This document shows, piece by piece, positions 1-5,396 of a stretch of 5,411 bases of DNA. Below the pieces are notes generated by a model, which made no database searches, was not told the origin of the DNA, and saw only the letters and a program-made list of their open reading frames with translations. Numbering within the stretch: position 1 is the stretch's first letter; each line of letters begins with the position of its first letter. The translations under genes and the position numbers were made by a program. This stretch comes from JAZDIT01 sp043804755. Lineage in GTDB: Bacteria; Patescibacteriota; Minisyncoccia; Minisyncoccales; JAQTPW01. The DNA is taken from the NCBI GenBank assembly GCA_043804755.1, contig JAZDIT010000009.1, positions 1 through 5,411 on the forward strand. Reading direction: 5' to 3'.

Positions 1-2
1 AT

Positions 3-380
3 ATGAAACTTTCGCTTTCCATATTGCCCGAAAAATTGGGAGTCTGCCATTTCGGAAAAAACAGTCCGATTCCCGATTGGGTGACGCATGGCAATGAATT
101 TTATTCCGTAACAAAAACGAGAGACGAGCTTTCCGTCGTCTGCCCGCAGGAAAAAATTCCGGCAGATGTCAGGGCGGAAAAGGATTGGAGAGTTTTTAAA
201 GTAGAAGGCCCTTTGGGATTTGTTTTAACGGGCATCGTGTCATCTTTGGCAGCACCCCTTGCCGAAGCCGAAATCAGTATTCTTTATATTTCTACTTACG
301 AAACCGATTATCTTTTGGTGGAGGAAAAGAATTTGGAAAAGGCAACAGAAATCCTTAAAAAATTCTGCGATATCAAATAA
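3..380 (+). CDS. ACT domain-containing protein (ACT_7 / CASTOR-like)
   Basis: A 125-residue protein made of two small alpha/beta halves, the arrangement of the ACT_7 (CASTOR-like) family, whose members are thought to bind small ligands such as amino acids; the ligand here is unknown. The N-terminal half holds the LPEKLGVCHF segment (8-17), the SPIPDW turn (21-26) and the strand LSVVCP (43-48). The C-terminal half holds the family signature: KVEGPL (66-71), the helix LTGIVSSLAAPLAEAEIS (75-92), then YISTYETDYLLV (95-106). There is no signal peptide or membrane segment, so it should be cytosolic. The length matches stand-alone family members. The ATG lies two bases from the window edge, so an upstream extension cannot be excluded, but the first residues align with how I recall relatives beginning. 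It abuts the next gene with no gap (TAA then ATG), so translational coupling is likely. The family call is confident; the specific role is not known. Confidence 0.85.
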   Translation: MKLSLSILPEKLGVCHFGKNSPIPDWVTHGNEFYSVTKTRDELSVVCPQEKIPADVRAEKDWRVFKVEGPLGFVLTGIVSSLAAPLAEAEISILYISTYETDYLLVEEKNLEKATEILKKFCDIK

Positions 381-833
381 ATGGAAGAAAATCAAAACAA
401 ACTAAGGCCGGGAGTGGGGTTCGGGATAATGATGATGAAAGGCGGGAAAATTATTCTGGGAAGACGGCATGACGACCCGGAAAAGGCTTCCAGTTTGTTG
501 CACGGTGAAGGAACATGGACAATGCCGGGCGGAAAACTTCATTTTCAAGAAGGATTGAAGGATGCGGCCATGCGCGAAGTTTCGGAAGAGACCGGAATCA
601 AGATAAACAGTCTGGAGTTGATAAGCGTTTCCAATGATATAGTTTACGACAACCATTTTATTACCTTCGGTTTTCTATCAACCGATTTCGAAGGTGAACC
701 CAGAGTGATGGAACCGGATGAAATTACCAAATGGGAATGGTTTGATTTGAACAATTTGCCATCTCCACTTTTTCCGCCTAGCGGGAAAATAATCAAGAAC
801 TATTTGGATAAAAAGATTTATCAAGATCGTTGA
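381..833 (+). CDS. Nudix hydrolase, NUDT15/MTH2-like
   Basis: A 150-residue cytosolic Nudix hydrolase, expected to cleave a nucleoside diphosphate linked to another group (for example an oxidised or non-canonical NTP), using divalent metal. The Nudix box Gx5Ex7REUxEExGU is complete: G51, E57, then REVSEETGI (65-73), so the metal-binding glutamates E66, E69 and E70 are present. Before it are the strand RPGVGFGIMM (9-18), ILGRR (25-29) and the WTMPGGKL turn (46-53). After it come HFITFGF and the EPDEITKWEWFDLNNLP segment. The RPGVG start, the WEWF segment and the following leucine-proline turn resemble NUDT15/MTH2 enzymes. This subfamily call is by memory of the pattern, and substrate cannot be read from sequence. 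The start directly follows the ACT gene stop, no Shine-Dalgarno is visible, and the next gene begins one base after the TGA stop. Confidence 0.92.
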   Translation: MEENQNKLRPGVGFGIMMMKGGKIILGRRHDDPEKASSLLHGEGTWTMPGGKLHFQEGLKDAAMREVSEETGIKINSLELISVSNDIVYDNHFITFGFLSTDFEGEPRVMEPDEITKWEWFDLNNLPSPLFPPSGKIIKNYLDKKIYQDR

Positions 834-834
834 T

Positions 835-1338
835 ATGGAAAATCAAAATATCGAGCTTCATAGAATTACTTCCACCGCCATTATTCAAAAAGACGGTAAA
901 TATCTGATAATAAGGAGAAGTTTAAGCAAAAAGGCGTTCCCCGGCAGATGGACCGTTCCCGGAGGAGGTTTGGAGGTTACGGATTATGTAAATACCCCAA
1001 AACAATCTCCCGATGCATGGTATTTTCCCGTTATAGAATCTTTAAAAAGGGAAGTGCTTGAAGAAACAGGGCTGGAAGTAGGGAAACTGAACTATTTGGT
1101 GGATGTCGCTTTCATACGTCCCGATGGTATTCCCGTAATTACCCTCAGTTATTATTGCGACTGGAAATCGGGTGAAGTGAAACTCAATGATGAAAATATA
1201 GATTATAAATGGGTGACATTAGATGGGGCGAAAAATTATGATTTAATAGGCGGTATCTGGGAGGAGATAGAAATGGTTGATAAGATTTTAAGAGGAGAAA
1301 ACCCCGAAAAGGTAGAATTTAAGAAGAATAAAAATTAA
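835..1338 (+). CDS. Nudix hydrolase with an interrupted Nudix box
   Basis: A 167-residue protein with a Nudix fold. The first strands contain TSTAIIQKDGKYLIIRRS (12-29), followed by FPGRWTVPGGGLE (35-47), the usual entry to the Nudix box. The catalytic helix is REVLEETGL (72-80), with glutamates E73, E76 and E77 intact. Between them the canonical spacing is broken: R72 lies 27 residues after G45 instead of 14, because of an insertion of about 13 residues rich in Asn, Pro, Asp and aromatics (DYVNTPKQSPDAWYFP, 50-65). The glutamate normally eight residues before the Arg is a Phe (F64). The C-terminal half has FIRPDGIPVITLSYY, then DYKWVTLDGA and a terminal helix IWEEIEMVDKIL. I recall similar inserted Nudix proteins in candidate-phyla genomes, so this is probably a family trait and not damage. 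It follows the previous Nudix gene by one base. Substrate is unknown; it is likely active because the metal-binding helix is preserved. Confidence 0.88.
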   Translation: MENQNIELHRITSTAIIQKDGKYLIIRRSLSKKAFPGRWTVPGGGLEVTDYVNTPKQSPDAWYFPVIESLKREVLEETGLEVGKLNYLVDVAFIRPDGIPVITLSYYCDWKSGEVKLNDENIDYKWVTLDGAKNYDLIGGIWEEIEMVDKILRGENPEKVEFKKNKN

Positions 1339-1350
1339 AACTGAAATTTT

Positions 1351-1569
1351 ATGGACTTTACAACTCTAACAGGGTTATCGACTCCGATCCTAATATTATT
1401 ATTGACTTGGATATTGCCATGGAAAGGAGTGGCCTTATGGAAGGCTGCGCGAAACGGCCATAAATCATGGTTTGTAGCTTTGTTGGTGGTGAATACCCTT
1501 GCCTTGCTTGAAATTATTTACATATTCTATTTTTCAAAGCCAAAAGAGCAAAATACGTTAGAAAAATAA
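1351..1569 (+). CDS. DUF5652-like small two-helix membrane protein
   Basis: A 72-residue membrane protein with two hydrophobic helices, at about residues 10-24 and 40-61. The basic loop between them carries the distinctive segment PWKGVALWKAARNGHKSWF (23-41), followed by NTLALLEIIY (48-57). This matches my memory of the DUF5652 family, which is found mostly in candidate-phyla bacteria and has no known function. The positive-inside rule places the Lys/Arg loop, and so presumably the hydrophilic KPKEQNTLEK tail, asymmetrically: loop in the cytoplasm, both ends outside, although the tail's own lysines make this uncertain. No catalytic or metal-binding motif is visible. It starts 12 bases after the second Nudix gene, without a Shine-Dalgarno, and probably shares that transcript. 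A candidate promoter for the following gene begins just after its stop. Confidence 0.8.
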   Translation: MDFTTLTGLSTPILILLLTWILPWKGVALWKAARNGHKSWFVALLVVNTLALLEIIYIFYFSKPKEQNTLEK

Positions 1570-1577
1570 TCAAAATT

Positions 1578-1586
1578 TGCTAAAAT
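1578..1586 (+). promoter_or_regulatory. Candidate extended -10 promoter upstream of the 7TM gene
   Basis: The bases TGCTAAAAT fit the extended -10 pattern TGnTATAAT with one mismatch. A -35 at 17-base spacing would be TTAGAA (1558-1563), only three matches to TTGACA, so recognition would rest on the extended -10. Transcription would begin near 1593, giving a leader of roughly a dozen bases before the ATG at 1606. The 36-base gap is the second widest in the window. In AT-rich DNA such matches arise by chance, so confidence is modest. Confidence 0.35.
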
Positions 1587-1605
1587 CATTTCAGTTAAAG
1601 ATCCT

Positions 1606-2352
1606 ATGATCCCTCTTGTTTCCGTTTCTAATCTGGCCACTTTGCCCTTCCTCATTTTTATTTGTATACGCTTTTTTATTTCTTTTCAGAAAAGGGAAGA
1701 AAAAAATATCGCTTATTTTTTCATAGTATTTCTTTTAGTCACAGCGATGGAAATATTGCTGGCAAGTCCGGGTTTAATTTTTGAAGACCCCGCGGATATA
1801 AGCACGGTATTCGCCTTTTATCCTTTTCTTGTTTTCTTATCACTCGGTTTCTTGGCGGCAATCCCCTTCAGTATCATGCGAATGAAGAAAACGGAAATTT
1901 TTTTTATTGTATTGATGTTTGTGACTTCGATTTCGACAACGATAATAAATCTGAACAACGTTTTGCCTTCTCCCACCATAAACCAGCCGCCGTTCATTTA
2001 TTGGGAGGACACGAGGGGGCCAGAAATGAATATTTTTATAGGAATAGCTTCGGGACTGATTTTCCTTTTCGTTATTTTATTTTTCTTTATACAAGGGTTT
2101 AAAAACCAGGACAAATATGTGAGAACCCGCTCTTTTCTTATTGGAGCGGGGCTTATAATTTTTTTGGTAACGGCGGCAATAAACTTTACATTGGGCGCAA
2201 TATTAAAACAAAATATTACAAGCATAGTATCCGCATTTTTGGTTGTCGTAAGCAGTTTTATTCTTTTTTTGGGAATTCGTTATAAAAAAACAACGCAGGA
2301 AGTTTCTTATCCGGAGAGTAAAGAGAGAAACCATCCAAAAATTCAATGGTAA
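1606..2352 (+). CDS. Seven-helix integral membrane protein, unassigned
   Basis: A 248-residue protein with seven clear hydrophobic helices at roughly 7-27, 36-58, 68-91, 97-118, 142-164, 175-199 and 205-225. Basic residues fall in the loops after helix 1 (KREEK, 29-33), helix 3 (RMKK, 92-95), helix 5 (KNQDKYVRTR, 166-175) and after helix 7 (RYKK). The even loops are acidic or neutral (EDPAD, 60-64; the 119-141 loop with WEDTRGPE). By the positive-inside rule the N terminus is outside and the C terminus inside. That layout resembles the 7TM sensor module found at the N terminus of some histidine kinases and cyclases, but here no signalling domain follows: only a 23-residue hydrophilic tail. 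I do not recognise a named family, and a transporter or enzyme role is not supported by any motif seen. Its stop overlaps the dnaG ATG by seven bases (ATGGTAA), implying translational coupling with primase. Confidence 0.82.
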   Translation: MIPLVSVSNLATLPFLIFICIRFFISFQKREEKNIAYFFIVFLLVTAMEILLASPGLIFEDPADISTVFAFYPFLVFLSLGFLAAIPFSIMRMKKTEIFFIVLMFVTSISTTIINLNNVLPSPTINQPPFIYWEDTRGPEMNIFIGIASGLIFLFVILFFFIQGFKNQDKYVRTRSFLIGAGLIIFLVTAAINFTLGAILKQNITSIVSAFLVVVSSFILFLGIRYKKTTQEVSYPESKERNHPKIQW

Positions 2353-4103
2353 ATTCGCCAATCGAAGAAATCAAAAACAGGTTAGACATAATTGAGGTTA
2401 TCGGCAGCTACATCAAACTGCAAAAGACGGGCGCTAACTTTAGGGCTGTTTGCCCTTTCCATTCGGAGAAAAAGCCGTCTTTTTTTGTTTCACCTGCACG
2501 GCAAATCTGGCATTGTTTCGGATGCGCAAAGGGGGGAGATATTTTTAAATTCATAATGGAAATTGAGGGAGTCGAATTCGGAGACGCTTTGAGAACTCTT
2601 GCGCAAAAAGCCGGTATCGAACTGAAACCGATGCGGCGGGAAAATATTGAAATGCGCAGTGAACGGCAGAGACTGTATGAAATCAATGAGTTGGCGACAA
2701 GATTTTTTGAAAAACAATTGGAAGGCAGTGTGGTTGGTAAGGAGGCGAAAGAATATCTTATAGGGCGCAAAATTTCGGAAGATTCGATAAAAGAATGGAG
2801 ACTGGGGTATTCTCCAGATGCCTGGCAGGGACTTTTGGATTTTCTCGTATCAAAAGGATACAAAAACGACGAAGTCGAAAAGACGGGTCTCGCGATAAGA
2901 AACGAGAAAGGTTCATTTTACGACAGGTTTCGCGGGAGGATAATGTTTCCGGTTTTCGATTTGAATTCCCAGGTTGTAGGTTTTGGCGGAAGGGTTTTCA
3001 GAGAAAAGGATAAACAGGAAATCGCGAAATATGTGAATACGTCAAACACCGTCCTGTATGATAAAAGCAGGGTGTTATACGGTTCGGATAAAGCAAAACT
3101 GGAAGTGAGGAAACAGGACAGTTGTGTTTTGGTGGAGGGATATGTAGATGCGATTATGTGTCATCAGGAAGGTTTCAAAAATACCGTTGCGGTTTCCGGA
3201 ACGGCTCTAACTCCGTATCAACTGAAAGTCCTGAAGAGATACACGGAAAATCTTTTTCTGGCGTTTGATATGGATGTGGCGGGAGATACGGCGACGAAAA
3301 GAGGGATAGACCTTGCTCAACTGCAGGGTTTCAACATAAAAATAATAACAATGAAGGAAGATTCCGATCCGGCGGATATTATTTGCGAAGATCCCAAAAA
3401 TTGGGAACGTGCAATAGCGGATGCGAAATCCATTTTGGATTTCTATTTTGAAACCACTTTTTCGCGCTTTGACGATAAAACGCCTGACGGCAAAAAAAGC
3501 ATTTCAAAAATACTTTTACCCGTGATAAAAAGAATTCCCAACCAAATAGAAAAATCCCATTGGATACAGGAATTGGCGCGGAAACTTTCAGTCAGGGATG
3601 ATGACATCATCGAAGAATTGAAAAAAGTGAAACTAGAAGAAGAAACTTATGGTTTGGAAAAAGAAGAAGTTCCGAATTTACCGCAGAAATCCCGAAGAGA
3701 ACTGCTGGAAGAAAGGCTGGTAACGATGAGCCTGATTTCCCCCGAAGATTGTTCTGCGGGAATTTGCGAAGAGGATCTGGAATTTTTCTCCCCGCAAATT
3801 TCGAAATTATTTTCCTGTTTAAAGAACAAAAAAAATTCCGATGAGGATGAATTGCCGGAAGATGTGCGGGATCTCTTTAACTACCTTTCTTTAAAAGCCG
3901 AAGTCGAAGCCGGATTGTCAAAAGAAGACATAAAGGAAGAATTCGAAAATTGTCTGGAAAGCATAAGAGGATTGGAGATTAAAAACAAGTTGGCCGAAAT
4001 TTCACAGTCGCTCAAATCGGCCGAGTATGAAAAGAATCCCGGAAAAATAAGCGAGCTTAAGGAAAAAGCAAATAAATTAGCCCAGAAACTGAACAAAGAG
4101 TAG
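2346..4103 (+). CDS. dnaG: DNA primase
   Basis: DnaG makes the short RNA primers for chromosomal replication, acting with the DnaB helicase. The 585-residue length is normal for the family. The CHC2 zinc-binding domain is at the N terminus with ligands C36, H39, C57 and C60. The primase core follows at about 125-250, including DRFRGRIMFPV (193-203) and the GFGGR motif (212-216). The TOPRIM catalytic domain spans about 259-340, with the metal-binding glutamate E264 in EGYVDA and the DxD pair D308/D310 in FDMDVAG. The charged, helical C-terminal part (about 450-585) corresponds to the helicase-binding domain but is poorly conserved. The usual NSPET-like segment reads NTSNT (231-235). The ATG at 2346 is required: the next in-frame ATG (residue 71) lies beyond the zinc ligands. 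It overlaps the 7TM gene by seven bases and is followed 39 bases later by rpoD, the classical primase-sigma pairing. Confidence 0.97.
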   Translation: MVNSPIEEIKNRLDIIEVIGSYIKLQKTGANFRAVCPFHSEKKPSFFVSPARQIWHCFGCAKGGDIFKFIMEIEGVEFGDALRTLAQKAGIELKPMRRENIEMRSERQRLYEINELATRFFEKQLEGSVVGKEAKEYLIGRKISEDSIKEWRLGYSPDAWQGLLDFLVSKGYKNDEVEKTGLAIRNEKGSFYDRFRGRIMFPVFDLNSQVVGFGGRVFREKDKQEIAKYVNTSNTVLYDKSRVLYGSDKAKLEVRKQDSCVLVEGYVDAIMCHQEGFKNTVAVSGTALTPYQLKVLKRYTENLFLAFDMDVAGDTATKRGIDLAQLQGFNIKIITMKEDSDPADIICEDPKNWERAIADAKSILDFYFETTFSRFDDKTPDGKKSISKILLPVIKRIPNQIEKSHWIQELARKLSVRDDDIIEELKKVKLEEETYGLEKEEVPNLPQKSRRELLEERLVTMSLISPEDCSAGICEEDLEFFSPQISKLFSCLKNKKNSDEDELPEDVRDLFNYLSLKAEVEAGLSKEDIKEEFENCLESIRGLEIKNKLAEISQSLKSAEYEKNPGKISELKEKANKLAQKLNKE

Positions 4104-4128
4104 GTCTGTTCAAAAGCAGCAATTTCTG

Positions 4129-4134
4129 TATAAT
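4129..4134 (+). promoter_or_regulatory. Candidate rpoD promoter, consensus -10 element
   Basis: A perfect TATAAT lies in the 39-base dnaG-rpoD gap. The best -35 near the right spacing is TGTTCA (4107-4112, spacer 16), only three matches to TTGACA, so the upstream element is weak. A start about seven bases downstream falls near 4141, two bases before the rpoD ATG, so the transcript would be leaderless or nearly so. That would let rpoD be made independently of dnaG. The exact hexamer and its position in a real gap support the call, while the missing -35 and local A/T richness limit it. Confidence 0.55.
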
Positions 4135-4142
4135 ATATAACG

Positions 4143-5357
4143 ATGAAAAAGAAAAAAAAGAAAAATCCTCCGCGGAAGAAATTTAGAGCAAAAGTGAAGA
4201 AAATACATCGGACGACGAAGAAAAAACCGACAAGAAGAAAAATCCGTAAGGTAAAAGCGAAAAGAGGGGGAAGGCCAAAAAAAGTTTTCCTGCCTGAAAA
4301 ACTTGCGTTGCTTACCGAAAGGGGAAAACAGAGGGGTTTTGTCACGACCGCCGAGATTTTATCGTTTTTCCCCGATATAGAAAATGACATAAGGGGGCTC
4401 GAAGAATTGTATGCAGAGCTTGAAAAAAACGGGATTGAAGTGAAAGAATCACGGGAATTTTTGGAAACGTCGGAAGAAGTGGTGGTTGCAAAAAAACAAA
4501 AAGTTTCCAGATTGTCGGCGGGCGAGGCGAGAATCGATCCCGTCCAGATGTATCTGAAAGAAATCGGCCAGGTTGCTTTTTTGACCGGAGAAGAAGAAAG
4601 AGAATTGGCAAAAAAGATCGAACAGGGAGATGAAGAGTCAGAGAAAAAATTAGCCAGAGCGAATCTCCGTCTGGTTGTTTCCATCGCGAAAAGATATATA
4701 GGAAGATCTCCGAATCTTACTTTGTTGGATCTTATACAAGAAGGAAACCTCGGGCTTTTTCGCGCCGTGGAAAAATTCGACTGGAAAAAAGGATACAAGT
4801 TTTCAACCTATGCCACGTGGTGGATACGCCAAGCCATTACCCGTGCTCTTGCAGATCAGGCAAGAACCATCCGCATTCCGGTCCACATGGTTGAAACTAT
4901 TTCAAAATATACGCAGGCGAGAAGACGATTAATCCAGGATTTAGGCAGAGAGCCGTTGCCCGAGGAAATAGCCGCCGAAATGGGGCTTGAAGTGGGGAAA
5001 GTCCATCATATTATGAAAATTTCGCAAGAAACGGTTTCTTTGGAAACGCCCGTAGGGGAAGATGAGGAAGATTCGGTGCTGGCAGAGTTCATCGAAGATG
5101 AGAAATCAACACCTCCATCAGTGGAAGCCGCGAGAACATTGCTCAAAGGAAGGCTCAAAGATATTCTCGTTGATTTGACTCCGAGAGAACAGAAAATATT
5201 GGCAATGCGTTTCGGTTTGGAAGATGGGATTACCCATACTCTTGAAGAGGTGGGCAAAGAGTTTGGCGTAACGAGGGAAAGAATCAGGCAGATCGAAGCC
5301 AAAGCGTTGGAGAGAATACGGGAACACGGCAGCTTGAGGAAATTAAAAGGTTATTGA
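4143..5357 (+). CDS. rpoD: Primary RNA polymerase sigma factor (sigma-70/SigA)
   Basis: A 404-residue group 1 sigma factor that directs RNA polymerase to housekeeping promoters. Residues 1-47 are a tail with 28 Lys/Arg and no Asp/Glu. Region 1.1 follows (about 50-102: LLTERGKQRGFVTTAEIL), then region 1.2 beginning DPVQMYLKEIG (132-142). Region 2 spans about 170-250, with the -10 recognition and melting segment YKFSTYATWWIRQAIT (218-233). Region 3 is about 251-320, including the SLETPVGEDE finger (299-308). Region 4 ends with the -35-binding helix-turn-helix TLEEVGKEFGVTRERIRQIE (366-385). Presence of region 1.1 and intact regions 2 and 4 mark it as the essential housekeeping sigma. Relative to Bacillus SigA there is a two-residue insertion in the region 2.1-2.2 loop (RSPNLTLLDLIQ, 188-199). 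No in-frame ATG occurs before residue 136, so the start is secure unless a non-ATG codon is used. It ends in tandem stops, TGA then TAA. Confidence 0.97.
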   Translation: MKKKKKKNPPRKKFRAKVKKIHRTTKKKPTRRKIRKVKAKRGGRPKKVFLPEKLALLTERGKQRGFVTTAEILSFFPDIENDIRGLEELYAELEKNGIEVKESREFLETSEEVVVAKKQKVSRLSAGEARIDPVQMYLKEIGQVAFLTGEEERELAKKIEQGDEESEKKLARANLRLVVSIAKRYIGRSPNLTLLDLIQEGNLGLFRAVEKFDWKKGYKFSTYATWWIRQAITRALADQARTIRIPVHMVETISKYTQARRRLIQDLGREPLPEEIAAEMGLEVGKVHHIMKISQETVSLETPVGEDEEDSVLAEFIEDEKSTPPSVEAARTLLKGRLKDILVDLTPREQKILAMRFGLEDGITHTLEEVGKEFGVTRERIRQIEAKALERIREHGSLRKLKGY

Positions 5358-5382
5358 TAAATTTTCCGAAAAAATTTAAGAT
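5354..5382 (+). promoter_or_regulatory. Candidate tRNA promoter overlapping the rpoD stop
   Basis: TTGATA (5354-5359, five of six matches to TTGACA) is followed after exactly 17 bases by TAAGAT (5377-5382, four of six matches to TATAAT). Transcription would begin around 5389-5390, about seven bases ahead of the apparent tRNA 5' end. The -35 hexamer includes the rpoD stop codon. Correct spacing and a plausible downstream stable-RNA gene support the call, but the region is AT-rich and partial matches are expected. Confidence 0.4.
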
Positions 5383-5396
5383 TTAAATATCTTTAT

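Noticed and set aside
2408..2863. A 151-codon open frame on the - strand within dnaG.
   Set aside because: It is antisense to the conserved zinc-binding and core regions of primase and shows no family resemblance or initiation signal.
2795..3013. A 72-codon + strand frame inside dnaG.
   Set aside because: It overlaps the intact primase frame, and its Arg/Lys/Gly-rich product looks like an out-of-frame reading with no domain.
4106..4119. A possible terminator hairpin between dnaG and rpoD (CTGTT, loop CAAA, AGCAG).
   Set aside because: The stem is five pairs including one G-U and has no following T run, so read-through from dnaG to rpoD remains likely.
3881..4798. A 305-codon open frame on the - strand across the end of dnaG and the start of rpoD.
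   Set aside because: It lies wholly opposite well-supported dnaG and rpoD coding sequence. Its Phe/Ser-rich product is what the complement of A/G-rich Lys/Glu codons gives, with no recognisable domain.
5359..5393. Two inverted repeats after rpoD (AAATTTT/AAAATTT and AAGAT/ATCTT).
   Set aside because: The stems are A-T only or five pairs long and lack a strong GC stem plus T tract. They are expected in such AT-rich sequence and are not called as a terminator.
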